A stretch of 64,000 nucleotides of DNA, from positions 186,001-250,000 of the forward strand of contig CADBBH010000003.1 in NCBI GenBank assembly GCA_902792905.1, given 5' to 3'. The first letter of the stretch is position 1; every line of letters begins with the position of its first letter. Source of the DNA: Oscillospiraceae bacterium (GTDB lineage: Bacteria > Bacillota > Clostridia > Oscillospirales > Acutalibacteraceae). Under the pieces are notes generated by a model. It searched no databases. It was given only the letters and a program-made list of their open reading frames with translations, and was not told the origin of the DNA. Positions 25,853 through 35,905 of this stretch are shown piece after piece. The position numbers were made by a program, and so were the translations under genes.

Positions 25853-26107
25853 ATGGAAAGAAACCTCAGAAAAACCCGCGTTGGCATAGTAACCAGCGAC
25901 AAGATGGAGAAGACTGTAGTTGTTTCTGTTAAAGACAGAGTCAGACATCCTCTCTATAAGAAGATTGTTAACAATACTTATAAGCTTAAGGCGCATGACG
26001 AAAATAACGAATGCGGCATCGGCGACAGAGTAAGAGTTATGGAAACCCGTCCTCTTTCAAAAGATAAGAGATGGCGCGTAGTGGAAATCATCGAGAAGGC
26101 AAAATAA
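25853..26107 (+). CDS. rpsQ: 30S ribosomal protein S17
   Basis: 84 residues, OB-fold, binds the 5' domain of 16S rRNA. The start at 25853 follows a GGGAGG site. The K-M-E-K-T-V-V-V motif and R-P-L-S-K-x-K-R-W are typical. Confidence 0.97.
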   Translation: MERNLRKTRVGIVTSDKMEKTVVVSVKDRVRHPLYKKIVNNTYKLKAHDENNECGIGDRVRVMETRPLSKDKRWRVVEIIEKAK

Positions 26108-26135
26108 TGCCCGTTATGTAAGGAGGAAAAACACT

Positions 26136-26504
26136 GTGATACAGCAACAGAGTTACCTCAAAGTTGCCGACAACACCGGCGCGAAAGAGATTATGTGCAT
26201 TCGCGTACTCGGCGGTTCCGGCAGGAGGTATGCCAATATCGGCGACGTCGTTGTTGCTTCTGTTAAAAAGGCAACACCCGGCGGCGTAGTTAAAAAAGGC
26301 GAGGTTGTTAAAGCTGTTGTAGTTCGTACAGCATTCGGTCTTCGCCGCGAAGACGGTACTTACATTCGCTTTGATGAGAATGCAGCCGTCATCATTAAGG
26401 ACGATAAGAGCCCCAGAGGCACACGTATCTTTGGGCCGGTAGCAAGAGAGCTTCGTGAAAAGGATTATACCAAGATTCTTTCACTCGCTCCCGAAGTACT
26501 TTAA
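26136..26504 (+). CDS. rplN: 50S ribosomal protein L14
   Basis: 122 residues, at the subunit interface. It begins with GTG after a strong [21 protein letters not shown] is diagnostic. Confidence 0.97.
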   Translation: MIQQQSYLKVADNTGAKEIMCIRVLGGSGRRYANIGDVVVASVKKATPGGVVKKGEVVKAVVVRTAFGLRREDGTYIRFDENAAVIIKDDKSPRGTRIFGPVARELREKDYTKILSLAPEVL

Positions 26505-26519
26505 TCGGAGGTGCGCGTG

Positions 26520-26840
26520 ATGAATAAGGTTCATGTTAAAACCGGCGACGAAGTCGTCGTTATCAATGGTAAATACAGAGGCAAGAGAGGCAAGGTTATG
26601 CAGGTAAGCCCCTCCGAAGGCAAAGTCATCGTGGAAGGCGTCAACATCGTAAAGAAGCACGTCAAGCCCCGCAAGATGGGTGAGCCCGGCGGAATTATCG
26701 AAGCAGAATCCGCTCTTTATGCCGATAAGGTCCAGCTCATCTGCCCGAAATGCGGCAGACCTACCAGAGTAGGCCACAAGATTGTAGACGGCAAGAAAGT
26801 CCGCACTTGCAAAAAGAGCGACTGCCTTGCAGAGTTTTGA
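26520..26840 (+). CDS. rplX: 50S ribosomal protein L24
   Basis: 106 residues with a KOW domain (residues about 5-35), an early assembly protein. The ATG at 26520 is chosen for its spacing to GGAGGTG; GTG codons at 26511 and 26517 are alternatives. The C-terminal zinc knuckle has C-P-K-C then a C-x4-C pair, not the more usual C-x2-C. Confidence 0.95.
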   Translation: MNKVHVKTGDEVVVINGKYRGKRGKVMQVSPSEGKVIVEGVNIVKKHVKPRKMGEPGGIIEAESALYADKVQLICPKCGRPTRVGHKIVDGKKVRTCKKSDCLAEF

Positions 26841-26859
26841 TTAGAGGAGGATACAACAA

Positions 26860-27402
26860 ATGGCAGCAAGATTAAAAGAAATGTATGTCAATGAAGTTGC
26901 ACCTGCTCTTATGAAAAAATTCGAGTACAAGAGCGTTATGCAGATTCCGAAGATTGAGAAGATAGTTGTCAACGTAGCGTGCGGCGAAGCGAGAGATAAT
27001 TCAAAGGTTCTCGACGCCATCACTTCCGACCTTATGCAGATCACCGGCCAGAAGCCCGTTCTCTGCAAGGCGAAGAAATCAGTTGCCAACTTCAAACTTC
27101 GTGAAGGCATGATAATCGGTGCAAAGGTTACTCTCAGAGGCGACAGAATGTATGAATTCCTTGACAGATTCTTCAACCTGGCGCTCCCCAGAGTCCGCGA
27201 CTTCAGAGGAATCAACCCCAACTCATTTGACGGCAGAGGCAACTATTCCCTCGGCGTTAAAGAGCAGCTGATATTCCCCGAAATCGATTATGATAAGATT
27301 GACAAAGTCAGAGGCATGGACATCTGCTTTGTTACGACCGCAAATACAGACGAAGAAGCACGCGAGCTGCTCTCACTTATGGGCGCTCCGTTTGAGAGAT
27401 AA
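26860..27402 (+). CDS. rplE: 50S ribosomal protein L5
   Basis: 180 residues, binds 5S rRNA and contacts P-site tRNA. The [15 protein letters not shown] segment is diagnostic. Confidence 0.98.
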   Translation: MAARLKEMYVNEVAPALMKKFEYKSVMQIPKIEKIVVNVACGEARDNSKVLDAITSDLMQITGQKPVLCKAKKSVANFKLREGMIIGAKVTLRGDRMYEFLDRFFNLALPRVRDFRGINPNSFDGRGNYSLGVKEQLIFPEIDYDKIDKVRGMDICFVTTANTDEEARELLSLMGAPFER

Positions 27403-27414
27403 GGAGGGAATACC

Positions 27415-27600
27415 GTGGCTAAGACATCACAGAAAGTCAGACAGGCTCGCCCTGCAAAATACTCGACAAGAGCTTATAACAGATGCAAAATCTGCGGCAG
27501 ACCTCATGCTTATCTCCGCAAATACGGCGTTTGTCGTATCTGCTTCAGAGAGCTGGCTCATGCAGGTCAGATCCCCGGCGTCAAGAAAGCAAGTTGGTAA
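27415..27600 (+). CDS. rpsN: 30S ribosomal protein S14, zinc type
   Basis: 61 residues, the short zinc-binding (C+) form, with C-x2-C at residues 24-27 and C-x2-C at 40-43. It starts with GTG after GGAGGG. The C+ form is usual in Gram-positive bacteria. Confidence 0.97.
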   Translation: MAKTSQKVRQARPAKYSTRAYNRCKICGRPHAYLRKYGVCRICFRELAHAGQIPGVKKASW

Positions 27601-27629
27601 TTGAGCGATTGCAAAGGAGGTAAACCAGT

Positions 27630-28028
27630 ATGCAAATTACTGATTCCATCGCTGATATGCTCACCCGTATCCGTAACGCGAATTCGGCAAAGCATGATAC
27701 AGTGAAAGTTCCCGCATCAAACATGAAGAAGGCAATTGCTCAGATTCTTGTTGATGAGGGCTATATAAAGAGTTTCAAGGTTGAGGACGACGGTAAACAG
27801 GGCATTATGGAAATCGCCCTTAAATACGGTCCCAACAAGTCTCAGGTCATTACCGGTCTTCGCAGAGTTTCAAAGCCCGGTCTGAGAATTTATACAGACG
27901 TTGAAAATATGCCCAAGGTTATGAAAGGTATCGGCATCGCCATCCTTTCCACCTCAAAGGGTGTTATGACTGACAAGGACGCGCGCAAGGCGAATGTCGG
28001 CGGCGAAGTTCTTGCATTTATCTGGTAA
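27630..28028 (+). CDS. rpsH: 30S ribosomal protein S8
   Basis: 132 residues, binds helix 21 of 16S rRNA. It starts with [13 protein letters not shown] and ends with the G-G-E-V-L-A-F-I-W pattern. AAGGAGG precedes it. Confidence 0.98.
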   Translation: MQITDSIADMLTRIRNANSAKHDTVKVPASNMKKAIAQILVDEGYIKSFKVEDDGKQGIMEIALKYGPNKSQVITGLRRVSKPGLRIYTDVENMPKVMKGIGIAILSTSKGVMTDKDARKANVGGEVLAFIW

Positions 28029-28040
28029 GGAGGTTACGCT

Positions 28041-28586
28041 ATGTCACGTATAGGCAAAATGCCCATCGTTATCCCCGCGGGTGTTGATGTTACAGTTGAC
28101 GGCAACCTTGTTACCGTAAAGGGTAAGAAAGAAACCCTTTCTGCAAACATCCATCCCAACATCACAGTCGAGAAGGACGGCGACACAATCACCGTTACCC
28201 GCCCGAACGACAATAAAGAAAACAGATCACTTCACGGTCTTTCAAGAACCATCATCGCCAACATGGTAAACGGCGTAAACGAGCCCTTCAAGAAGGAACT
28301 CGAGGTTAACGGCGTAGGTTACCGTGCAGAGATGAAGGGAAAGGATCTCGTTCTTAAGGTCGGTTATTCACACGACGTTATCATGACTCCTCCCGAAGGC
28401 GTCACAGTCGAAGTTCCCAATCCCAATAAGATCGTAATCTCTGGTGCCGACAAGCAGAAGGTCGGTCAGTTTGCCGCAAACGTGCGCGAGAAGCGTCCCC
28501 CCGAGCCGTATAAGGGCAAGGGCATCAAATACGCCGAAGAGCACATCCGTCGCAAGGAAGGCAAAGCCGGTAAGGGCGGCAAATAA
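28041..28586 (+). CDS. rplF: 50S ribosomal protein L6
   Basis: 181 residues, two-domain protein near the factor-binding site. S-R-I-G-K-M-P-I at the start and the [10 protein letters not shown] signature near the end are intact. Confidence 0.98.
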   Translation: MSRIGKMPIVIPAGVDVTVDGNLVTVKGKKETLSANIHPNITVEKDGDTITVTRPNDNKENRSLHGLSRTIIANMVNGVNEPFKKELEVNGVGYRAEMKGKDLVLKVGYSHDVIMTPPEGVTVEVPNPNKIVISGADKQKVGQFAANVREKRPPEPYKGKGIKYAEEHIRRKEGKAGKGGK

Positions 28587-28613
28587 TAACAGAAGAATAA
28601 GGAGTGAAATATT

Positions 28614-28973
28614 ATGGTTAAAAGACCGGACAGCAAAAAGGCCAGACTTCATCGCCATAAGAGAGTTCGCGGTAAGATCTCCGGCACGGCTGAATGTCCC
28701 CGCCTTAATGTTTTCCGTTCACTTCAGCATATATACGCTCAGCTTATAGATGACGTCAAGGGCGAGACCCTTGTATCCGCTTCTACCGTTGAGAAGGATT
28801 TTGCTGAATACGGCGGAAACAAGTCCGCAGCTCACGCAGTGGGCAAGCTTATCGCAGAACGCGCTGCCGACAAAGGAATCACTGACTGTGTATTCGACCG
28901 CGGCGGTTACATCTATCACGGCCGTGTTCAGGAACTGGCCGAAGGCGCCCGTGAAGGCGGCCTCAAATTCTGA
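28614..28973 (+). CDS. rplR: 50S ribosomal protein L18
   Basis: 119 residues, binds 5S rRNA with L5. The basic start and the F-D-R-G-G-Y-x-Y-H-G-R-V signature near residue 95 are present. Confidence 0.98.
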   Translation: MVKRPDSKKARLHRHKRVRGKISGTAECPRLNVFRSLQHIYAQLIDDVKGETLVSASTVEKDFAEYGGNKSAAHAVGKLIAERAADKGITDCVFDRGGYIYHGRVQELAEGAREGGLKF

Positions 28974-28990
28974 GAAAGGAGAAATTTACT

Positions 28991-29494
28991 ATGGCTACTA
29001 AGATTGACGCATCGGCATACGAGCTTACTGAGCGCGTAGTTGCCATCAACCGCGTATCCAAGACTGTAAAGGGCGGCCGTATCATGAAATTCTCCGCTCT
29101 CGTAGTCGTCGGTGACGGAAACGGAATTATCGGTTTCGGTCTCGGCAAGTCGGGCGAAGTTCCCGATGCTATCCGCAAGGGTATAGAAGATGCCAAGAAG
29201 AATCTTATGCAGATTTCTCTCAAAGGCACCACCATTCCCCATGAAATCGTCGGCAAGTTTGGCGCAGGCGTAGTTCTGCTCAAGCCCGCCGCTCCCGGTA
29301 CCGGCGTTATCGCAGGCGGCCCCGTTCGTGCCGTTGTTGAGACCGTAGGTATCAAGGATATCAGAACAAAGGCTCTTCGTTCCAACAATCCCTGCAACGT
29401 AGTAAGAGCTACCATCGACGGACTTTCAAAACTTCGCAATGCTGAAGAAGTTGCCGCTATCAGAGGCAAGTCCGCTCAGGAAATTTTAGGTTAA
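28991..29494 (+). CDS. rpsE: 30S ribosomal protein S5
   Basis: 167 residues, a fidelity protein at the mRNA channel. The G-R[13 protein letters not shown] motif near residue 28 is diagnostic. Confidence 0.98.
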   Translation: MATKIDASAYELTERVVAINRVSKTVKGGRIMKFSALVVVGDGNGIIGFGLGKSGEVPDAIRKGIEDAKKNLMQISLKGTTIPHEIVGKFGAGVVLLKPAAPGTGVIAGGPVRAVVETVGIKDIRTKALRSNNPCNVVRATIDGLSKLRNAEEVAAIRGKSAQEILG

Positions 29495-29507
29495 GGAGGG
29501 CGCAGCA

Positions 29508-29702
29508 ATGGCAGATTTACAGGTAAAACTTGTCAAGAGCCTTATCGGCTCCACAAAGCCCCAGCTTGCGACCGCCAACGCTCTCGGTCTTCACAGAATC
29601 GGCGATGTTACGGTTCAGCCCGATAACGACGCTACCAAAGGTAAGATCAGAAAGCTCAGCCATCTTCTTGAGGTTACAGAAGTTGAAGGAGGTGCAAAGT
29701 AA
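29508..29702 (+). CDS. rpmD: 50S ribosomal protein L30
   Basis: 64 residues, normal length. The V-K-S-L-I-G segment near residue 8 matches the family. It overlaps rplO by one base. GGAGGG precedes it. Confidence 0.95.
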   Translation: MADLQVKLVKSLIGSTKPQLATANALGLHRIGDVTVQPDNDATKGKIRKLSHLLEVTEVEGGAK

Positions 29703-30145
29703 TGAAATTACATGATCTTGCACCCGCTAAGGGCTCTGTCAAAGAGCGCAAGCGTATAGGCCGCGGCCCCGCTTCGGGCCAGGGCAAAACCGCGGGTAAG
29801 GGCCACAAGGGTCAGCTCGCCCGTGCAGGCAGAGGTCAGAGAGCCGGCTTCGAAGGCGGCCAGATGCCTCTTCAGAGACGCGTTCCCAAGCGCGGATTCA
29901 ACAACATTTTTGGCACAGAGTTTGCTATCGTTAACGTAGCTACTCTCGATAAGTATTTCGACGACGGTGCAACTGTTACCGTAGATTCGCTTCTTGAGAA
30001 GGGCATTCTCAACAAGACGTTAGACGGCGTCAAGATCTTAGGTCAGGGCGAGATTTCCAAGAAACTCACCGTTCAGGCAAATGCTTTTTCAGAAAGCGCC
30101 AAGTCCAAGATCGAAGCTGCCGGAGGAAAGGCAGAGGTGATCTGA
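29702..30145 (+). CDS. rplO: 50S ribosomal protein L15
   Basis: 147 residues, a late-assembly protein. It starts with [10 protein letters not shown] and has the Gly/Arg-rich stretch R-I-G-R-G-x-A-S-G-x-G-K-T. The stop is one base from the secY start codon. Confidence 0.98.
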   Translation: MKLHDLAPAKGSVKERKRIGRGPASGQGKTAGKGHKGQLARAGRGQRAGFEGGQMPLQRRVPKRGFNNIFGTEFAIVNVATLDKYFDDGATVTVDSLLEKGILNKTLDGVKILGQGEISKKLTVQANAFSESAKSKIEAAGGKAEVI

Positions 30146-30146
30146 T

Positions 30147-31499
30147 TTGTTCCAGACCATTATTAACGCTTGGAAAATTGCCGATCTCAGGAAAAAGATG
30201 ATCTTCACCGCTCTTATCGTTCTGATATTCAGAATCGGTTCGGCTATCCCCGTTCCCTTCACCAATATCGGCGAAGCGGGTATCATCGATCCCAACGCAA
30301 ACAACTTCATGAACTATCTCTCAATGATGACAGGTGATGCGTTCAACTACGGTACTATCTTTGCCATGTCGATCACACCCTACATCAACAGTTCGATTAT
30401 CATGCAGCTGCTTGCCGTAGCAATTCCCGCTCTTGAGAGACTGCAGAAAGAGGGCGAAGAGGGCAGAAAGAAGATTGCTTCAATCACCCGTTTCGTTACC
30501 ATCGTTCTTGGCCTTCTCCAGTCCACCGCGTATTTCTTCTATCTCCGCAGCCAGGACTATATCGTCAAAGACGCTGCCGGAAATAACTACACGGGTTTTG
30601 CAGCAGTATTCCAGGCAATCGTAATTATTCTCTGCTTCACAGCAGGTACAGCCCTTATTATGTGGCTCGGTGAAAGAATCAACGATAAGGGCATCGGTAA
30701 CGGCATTTCGATTATCCTTTTTGCCGGTATCGTAGCAAGAATTCCCACTCTTCTCACTTCACTCTACGCTCCGAAGTCGGGCTATATCCATTACGGCGGT
30801 CCGTATTACTGGCTCACTCCGCTCGTAGGCGTAATCCTCCTTCTCATGATTGCTTACATCGTATGGATGGATAACGCGGAGAGAAGAATTCCGATTCAGT
30901 ATGCCAAGAGAGTTGTCGGCAGAAAGATGTATGGCGGCCAGAATACTCATATGCCCATCAAGGTCAATATGAGCGGCGTTATGCCCATCATCTTCGCTTC
31001 CTCAATCCTTTCTCTTCCCCCGACAATCAAGATGTTTATCGGCAATAAGATCAAGGAAGGCAGCGGCTGGGATAAGTTCTTCAATCTCTTCAACGGAGAT
31101 CACTGGGCATACGCAATTGTTTATTTCGTATTCATCCTTGCTTTCGCATACTTCTATGCGAGCATTCAGTACAACCCGATTGAAATGTCAAAGAATATCC
31201 GTGAAAACGGCGGTTCAATCCCCGGCATCCGTCCCGGCGAGCCGACTGCGAGATATATCGGCAAGATTATCAACAGAATCACCCTTCTCGGTGCTCTGCT
31301 TCTGAGCGTTGTCGCTCTCTTCCCGATAGTCTTTTCCCAGATTTCGACTTTCGCTCTCAACAAAGCGGGATATACCGCGGGTCTCAATGTTTCACTCGGC
31401 GGTACCTCAATCATCATTCTTGTCGGCGTTGCTCTTGAAACAGTCAAGCAGCTTGAGAGCCAGATGATGATGAGACACTATAAGGGATTCCTTGATTAA
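30147..31499 (+). CDS. secY: preprotein translocase subunit SecY
   Basis: 450 residues, the channel-forming subunit of the Sec translocon, with ten hydrophobic segments. The R-I-G-S-A-I-P-V-P motif lies in helix 1, and the G-I-R-P-G-E-P-T loop near residue 355 is typical. It uses TTG, seven bases after AGGTGA. SecA is encoded about 8 kb downstream. Confidence 0.97.
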   Translation: MFQTIINAWKIADLRKKMIFTALIVLIFRIGSAIPVPFTNIGEAGIIDPNANNFMNYLSMMTGDAFNYGTIFAMSITPYINSSIIMQLLAVAIPALERLQKEGEEGRKKIASITRFVTIVLGLLQSTAYFFYLRSQDYIVKDAAGNNYTGFAAVFQAIVIILCFTAGTALIMWLGERINDKGIGNGISIILFAGIVARIPTLLTSLYAPKSGYIHYGGPYYWLTPLVGVILLLMIAYIVWMDNAERRIPIQYAKRVVGRKMYGGQNTHMPIKVNMSGVMPIIFASSILSLPPTIKMFIGNKIKEGSGWDKFFNLFNGDHWAYAIVYFVFILAFAYFYASIQYNPIEMSKNIRENGGSIPGIRPGEPTARYIGKIINRITLLGALLLSVVALFPIVFSQISTFALNKAGYTAGLNVSLGGTSIIILVGVALETVKQLESQMMMRHYKGFLD

Positions 31500-31550
31500 T
31501 ATGGAAGCCCGTATGAGCATAAAACTGCTCGTTAAACTCGGAGGAACAGC

Positions 31551-32300
31551 ATGATAGAGCTCAAAACATCAAGCGAATTGAAGCAGATGATGGAGGCGTG
31601 CAAAATTGCCGCCGGAGCATTGAAAGCGGCGGGCGAAGCGGTCAAACCCGGTGTTTCAACCGCGTATGTTGATTCGGTAGCCCACGAATATATTGTGAAA
31701 CACGGGGCAGTCCCCACGTTTCTCGGCTACAACGGATTCCCCGCTGCATCATGCATTTCCATAAATGACGAGGTCATTCACGGCATTCCGAGCAAGAGCC
31801 GTATCATTCAGGAGGGCGATATCGTCTCTGTTGATACCGGCGCCACCTTCAAGGGCTTTGTCGGAGATAATGCTGCCACATTTGCGGCGGGCGAGATTTC
31901 GCCCGAAGCACAGCGGCTGTGTGACGCCACAAGAGAATCACTCTATGAGGGAATCAAAATGGCTGTCGCAGGCAACAGAATCGGCGACATCGGCTCAGCA
32001 ATCCAGAGGTATTGCGAGGAGAGAGGCTTCTCCGTAGTCCGCGAATTCACAGGTCACGGCTGCGGAAGAGTCATGCATGAAGACCCCAGCGTTCCGAACT
32101 ACGGAACACCCGGCAGAGGCGTGCGCCTGCAAGCCGGCATGACAATAGCCATAGAGCCCATGATAAATATGGGCACTGCAAGAATCAGACAGCTGCCCGA
32201 CGGCTGGACGATAAAAACCGGAGACGGAAAACCGTCGGCTCATTTTGAGCATACGATCGCCATCACTTCAAACGGTCCCGTCATTCTCACACAGATATAG
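31551..32300 (+). CDS. map: methionine aminopeptidase type I
   Basis: 249 residues, removes the first Met of new proteins. The metal ligands can be placed in D-T-G-A near 97, D-N-A near 108, G-H-G-C-G near 171, E-P near 204 and E-H-T near 235. The usual adk gene between secY and map is missing. Confidence 0.97.
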   Translation: MIELKTSSELKQMMEACKIAAGALKAAGEAVKPGVSTAYVDSVAHEYIVKHGAVPTFLGYNGFPAASCISINDEVIHGIPSKSRIIQEGDIVSVDTGATFKGFVGDNAATFAAGEISPEAQRLCDATRESLYEGIKMAVAGNRIGDIGSAIQRYCEERGFSVVREFTGHGCGRVMHEDPSVPNYGTPGRGVRLQAGMTIAIEPMINMGTARIRQLPDGWTIKTGDGKPSAHFEHTIAITSNGPVILTQI

Positions 32301-32311
32301 GAGAATGAGAG

Positions 32312-32554
32312 ATGCTTGAAAAAGGCAGAGTGGTCAGAAGTCTCGCAGGCAGAGACAGCGGATATCTGCTCGCCGTAATTTCGGCGGATGATAAAACCGC
32401 CCAAGTCTGCGACGGTAAAGAACGTCCCCTCGGCAGACCGAAAAGAAAAAACATACGCCATATAGAGCCGCTCGAAACAGTCCTCACAGAGGATGAGATG
32501 AGAAGCGACAGAGCGCTGAAAAAGGCGCTCGCGTGTGTAAAAAACGGATTATAA
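32312..32554 (+). CDS. KOW-domain RNA-binding protein (L14e/L6e-like)
   Basis: 80 residues. K-G-R-V-V-R-S-L-A-G-R-D-S-G near the start is a KOW motif as in eukaryotic-type L14e and L6e, followed by a basic R-P-K-R-K-N segment. Members occur at this place, between map and infA, in many Clostridia; their role in the ribosome is not well defined. Confidence 0.85.
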   Translation: MLEKGRVVRSLAGRDSGYLLAVISADDKTAQVCDGKERPLGRPKRKNIRHIEPLETVLTEDEMRSDRALKKALACVKNGL

Positions 32555-32577
32555 TGTAACGATCAGGAGGTGTTGTT

Positions 32578-32796
32578 GTGTCGAAGCAGGACATGATCGA
32601 AATTGAGGGTACCGTGGTAGAAGCGTTACCCAACGCGACCTTCCAGGTTGAACTGGAAAACGGTCACAGAATTATGGCACATATTTCCGGCAAGCTCAGG
32701 ATGAATTACATCCGCATTCTTCCCGGAGATAAGGTGACAGTGGAAATGTCGCCATACGACCTTTCAAAGGGCCGTATTACATGGCGCTCTAAGTAA
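32578..32796 (+). CDS. infA: translation initiation factor IF-1
   Basis: 72 residues, OB-fold, blocks the A site during initiation. It starts with GTG after [18 protein letters not shown] and the [13 protein letters not shown] segment are diagnostic. Confidence 0.97.
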   Translation: MSKQDMIEIEGTVVEALPNATFQVELENGHRIMAHISGKLRMNYIRILPGDKVTVEMSPYDLSKGRITWRSK

Positions 32797-32816
32797 AATC
32801 AAGGAGGTATTCAAAT

Positions 32817-32930
32817 ATGAAAGTCAGACCTTCTGTTAAGAAAATGTGCGAAAAATGCAAAATAATCAAGCGCAAGGGAAAAGTAATGGTAATCTGTGAA
32901 AATCCCAAGCACAAACAGCGTCAGGGTTAA
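32817..32930 (+). CDS. rpmJ: 50S ribosomal protein L36, zinc type
   Basis: 37 residues: [11 protein letters not shown] at the start, C-x2-C at residues 11-14, Cys27 and His32, the C+ form. AAGGAGG precedes the ATG. Confidence 0.96.
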   Translation: MKVRPSVKKMCEKCKIIKRKGKVMVICENPKHKQRQG

Positions 32931-32966
32931 TCCCGACGAAACCGAATTTGGAGGTGCAACTGACAA

Positions 32967-33335
32967 ATGGCGCGTATATCAGGTGTTGACCTGCCCAGAG
33001 ATAAGAGAATAGAGATCGCTCTTACTTATATCTACGGCATCGGTCGCAAAACAGCAAGCGACATTATTGCAGCAACCGGCGTTGATCCCGACCTCAGAGT
33101 CAAGGATATGACCGAAGACGACGTTTCGAAGCTTCGTGAATACATTGACCACAATGTCAAGGTTGAAGGTGATCTTCGCAGAGAAACAGCTTTCGATATC
33201 AAGAGACTTATCGAAATCGGCTGCTACCGCGGTGTCCGTCACCGCAAGGGTCTCCCCGTAAGAGGCCAGCGTTCCAAGACAAACGCAAGAACCCGCAAAG
33301 GTCCCAAGAAGACCATCGCAAATAAGAAGAAATAA
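32967..33335 (+). CDS. rpsM: 30S ribosomal protein S13
   Basis: 122 residues, forms head bridges to the 50[10 protein letters not shown] at the start and G-L-P-V-R-G-Q-R-S near residue 93 are diagnostic. Confidence 0.98.
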   Translation: MARISGVDLPRDKRIEIALTYIYGIGRKTASDIIAATGVDPDLRVKDMTEDDVSKLREYIDHNVKVEGDLRRETAFDIKRLIEIGCYRGVRHRKGLPVRGQRSKTNARTRKGPKKTIANKKK

Positions 33336-33350
33336 TTCAAGGAGGATATT

Positions 33351-33752
33351 ATGGCTAAAGCAGCAAAGAAAACCACAGGCACCCGCAAACGCCGTGAGCG
33401 CAAGAATATTGAGCGCGGCGCAGCCCATATCCAATCCACCTTTAACAACACTATCGTCACTATCACTGACACTCAGGGCAACGCAGTTTCCTGGGCAAGC
33501 GCCGGTGAAATGGGCTTCAGAGGTTCAAAGAAGTCCACTCCGTTCGCAGCTCAGACCGCAGCCGAGACAGCGGCAAAGATCGCTATCGACCACGGCATGA
33601 AGACTGTTGAAGTTTATGTCAAGGGCCCCGGTCAGGGACGTGAAGCGGCAATCAGAGCACTTCAGACCGCAGGTCTCGAAGTCAACATGATAAAGGATGT
33701 TACTCCCATTCCTCACAACGGATGCCGCCCGCCCAAGAGAAGACGCGTATAA
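33351..33752 (+). CDS. rpsK: 30S ribosomal protein S11
   Basis: 133 residues, in the platform at the mRNA exit. [12 protein letters not shown] near 24 and the C-terminal [11 protein letters not shown] are diagnostic. Confidence 0.98.
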   Translation: MAKAAKKTTGTRKRRERKNIERGAAHIQSTFNNTIVTITDTQGNAVSWASAGEMGFRGSKKSTPFAAQTAAETAAKIAIDHGMKTVEVYVKGPGQGREAAIRALQTAGLEVNMIKDVTPIPHNGCRPPKRRRV

Positions 33753-33775
33753 TCGGAAGAAGGAGGATTCACTAA

Positions 33776-34378
33776 ATGGCAAGAAATATGCAGCCTATAG
33801 CCAAGCGTTGTAAGGCACTCGGCCTTTCTCCCCAGGTAATGGGTTACAAAGGCAAGGATACTTTCCGCAACCCCAAGGGTCAGATGAGAAGAAAGAAATC
33901 CGAATATGCTGTGCAGTATAACGAGAAGCAGAAGGTTAAGTTTGTTTACGGCATTCTTGAAAAGCAGTTTGCTTCATATTATGAGAAGGCAACCAAAATG
34001 CAGGGTAAAGCAGGCGAGAATCTCCTCATTCTCTGCGAGCGCCGTCTCGACAATGTTGTTTTCCGTCTCGGATTTGCAGCAACCCGCCGCCAGGCAAGGC
34101 AGCTTGTCAACCACGGTCATTTCACCGTTAACGGCAAGCGCGTTGACATTCCGTCATACCTTGTTAAGCCCGGTGAAGTAATTGCTATCTGCGAAAAGAG
34201 CAAGACCAACGCTCTCTTCACTTCTCTTACCGGTGAGAACTCACCTGTAGTTCTCGTTCCGAAGTGGATTGAAAAGAATGAAGATGGAATCTCAGGCAAA
34301 ATCGTTGCCATGCCCGCAAGGGACGACATCGACTTTGAGGTTGAGGAACATCTTATCGTCGAGCTTTATTCCAAATAA
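33776..34378 (+). CDS. rpsD: 30S ribosomal protein S4
   Basis: 200 residues, primary 16S binder. The S4 RNA-binding domain (R-R-L-D-N-V-V-F-R-L-G-F) starts near residue 88. The N-terminus lacks the four-Cys zinc site found in some S4 proteins. It is followed by a 111-bp gap containing two hairpins before rpoA. Confidence 0.97.
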   Translation: MARNMQPIAKRCKALGLSPQVMGYKGKDTFRNPKGQMRRKKSEYAVQYNEKQKVKFVYGILEKQFASYYEKATKMQGKAGENLLILCERRLDNVVFRLGFAATRRQARQLVNHGHFTVNGKRVDIPSYLVKPGEVIAICEKSKTNALFTSLTGENSPVVLVPKWIEKNEDGISGKIVAMPARDDIDFEVEEHLIVELYSK

Positions 34379-34390
34379 TAAAAGATGCCG

Positions 34391-34467
34391 TGTGTGCCCT
34401 TTACGGGCATACACCAAGGCGTTTATCAGACGTTTTTTTGAATGCTTACAGCAGGAATTATTCCTGC
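34391..34467 (+). promoter_or_regulatory. two hairpins between rpsD and rpoA
   Basis: A 9-bp stem (34391-34399 with 34405-34413, one G-U pair) is followed 19 bp later by T7 at 34433-34439. Then comes a 7-bp stem (34451-34457 with 34461-34467) just before the rpoA ribosome binding site. It may be a weak attenuator or a processing site. Confidence 0.4.
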
Positions 34468-34489
34468 CTTATATAAGGAGGGTTTTGAA

Positions 34490-35440
34490 ATGATTGGTAT
34501 CGAAAAGCCCAGAATTGATACTGCCGAAATCACAGCCGACGGTAAATACGGAAGATTTATAGTTTCTCCTCTCGAGTCCGGCTTTGGCCGCACTCTCGGC
34601 AACAGCCTGAGAAGAGTGCTCCTTTCCTCTTTACCCGGATATGCCATCACATCTGTTAAGATTGACGGTGTTCTTCATGAGTTCAGCACCATTCCCGGTG
34701 TTAAAGAAGACGTTACCGAAATCGTTCTCAGTCTGAAGGATGTAATCCTGAAGATAAACGGCGAAGGTCCCAAAACGCTTTATATCAGCGCTTCCGGCGA
34801 GGGTGAAATCACCGCCGGCGACATCAAGACAGATTCAGAGGTTGAGATTCTCAATCCCGAGCTGCACATCGCCACCCTTAATGAGGACGCTCACGTCAGC
34901 ATGGAGCTCACCTGTGATAAGGGCAGAGGATATGTTTCTTCGGAAAAGAATAAAGAACTCTTAAAGCCCATTATAGGCGTTATCGCAATTGATTCGATCT
35001 ATACGCCGGTATTAAAGGTTAATTACACAGTCGAGAACACACGTGTCGGTCAGATTACTGACTTTGACAAGCTTACTATTGAAGTGTGGACAAACGGAAC
35101 CATTACAGCCAGGGAAGCCGTATCTCTTGGTGCCAAGATTCTCAACGAGCATCTCGACCTCTTCAGGACTCTTTCGGATGAGGCCTATGAGACAGAGGTT
35201 ATGGTTACTAAGCAGGATGACGAAAAAGAAAAAGTCCTTGAGATGACCATTGAGGAACTTGACCTGTCTGTGCGTTCGTTCAATTGCCTTAAGAGAGCCC
35301 AGTATAATACTGTTGGCGATCTTATTACCAAGACCGAAGAAGAAATGATGAAAGTCCGTAACCTCGGCAGAAAATCTCTTGACGAAGTTGTTGCAAAGCT
35401 CAATTCACTCGGCTTTGACCTTCGCAGAGATGACGACTAA
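34490..35440 (+). CDS. rpoA: DNA-directed RNA polymerase alpha subunit
   Basis: 316 residues. The N-terminal dimerisation domain has [15 protein letters not shown] near 34-48, and the C-terminal domain binding UP elements has the [10 protein letters not shown] segment near 290. The start at 34490 follows AAGGAGGG; the longer frame from 34442 is not used. Confidence 0.98.
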   Translation: MIGIEKPRIDTAEITADGKYGRFIVSPLESGFGRTLGNSLRRVLLSSLPGYAITSVKIDGVLHEFSTIPGVKEDVTEIVLSLKDVILKINGEGPKTLYISASGEGEITAGDIKTDSEVEILNPELHIATLNEDAHVSMELTCDKGRGYVSSEKNKELLKPIIGVIAIDSIYTPVLKVNYTVENTRVGQITDFDKLTIEVWTNGTITAREAVSLGAKILNEHLDLFRTLSDEAYETEVMVTKQDDEKEKVLEMTIEELDLSVRSFNCLKRAQYNTVGDLITKTEEEMMKVRNLGRKSLDEVVAKLNSLGFDLRRDDD

Positions 35441-35461
35441 CTAACAAGGAGTGTGAACTAA

Positions 35462-35803
35462 ATGCCCGGAACCAGAAAACTCGGCCGCAGCAGCGACCAT
35501 CGCAAAGCGATGCTCAGAGGCCTTGTCACATATCTTTTGGAAAACGGCAGAATAGAGACCACCGTTACCAGAGCGCAGGAAGTCCGCGCAATGGCTGAGA
35601 AGATGATCACCATTGCCAAGGATGATTCCCTTAACTCAAAGCGCAAGGTTCTGGCTTACGTCACCAAAGAAGACGTGGTCAAGAAGCTCTTTGATGAAAT
35701 CGCTCCCAAGTACAAGGAAGTAAACGGCGGTTATTGCCGTATAATCAAGACCGGTCCCCGCAGGGGCGATGCCGCAGAGATGTGCATCATTGAGCTGGTC
35801 TGA
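35462..35803 (+). CDS. rplQ: 50S ribosomal protein L17
   Basis: 113 residues. [15 protein letters not shown] near the start is diagnostic. It is the last gene of the superoperon and is followed by a strong terminator. Confidence 0.98.
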   Translation: MPGTRKLGRSSDHRKAMLRGLVTYLLENGRIETTVTRAQEVRAMAEKMITIAKDDSLNSKRKVLAYVTKEDVVKKLFDEIAPKYKEVNGGYCRIIKTGPRRGDAAEMCIIELV

Positions 35804-35823
35804 TTGACAGATAACAGAGAACT

Positions 35824-35849
35824 CCTCACGGGAAACCGTGAGGGGTTTT
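35824..35849 (+). terminator. terminator of the ribosomal superoperon
   Basis: CCTCACGG and CCGTGAGG with a GAAA tetraloop, followed by GGTTTT. Confidence 0.88.
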
Positions 35850-35856
35850 AATATGC

Positions 35857-35888
35857 AAAAAAGAAAGGCGCGGTTCTTGAACCGCGCC
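35857..35888 (-). terminator. terminator of the lipoprotein gene
   Basis: A 10-bp stem (35867-35876 with 35879-35888). On the minus strand it is followed by a T-rich run, the complement of the A run at 35857-35866. Confidence 0.8.
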
Positions 35889-35905
35889 GGAATTGTTTAA
35901 ATCTG

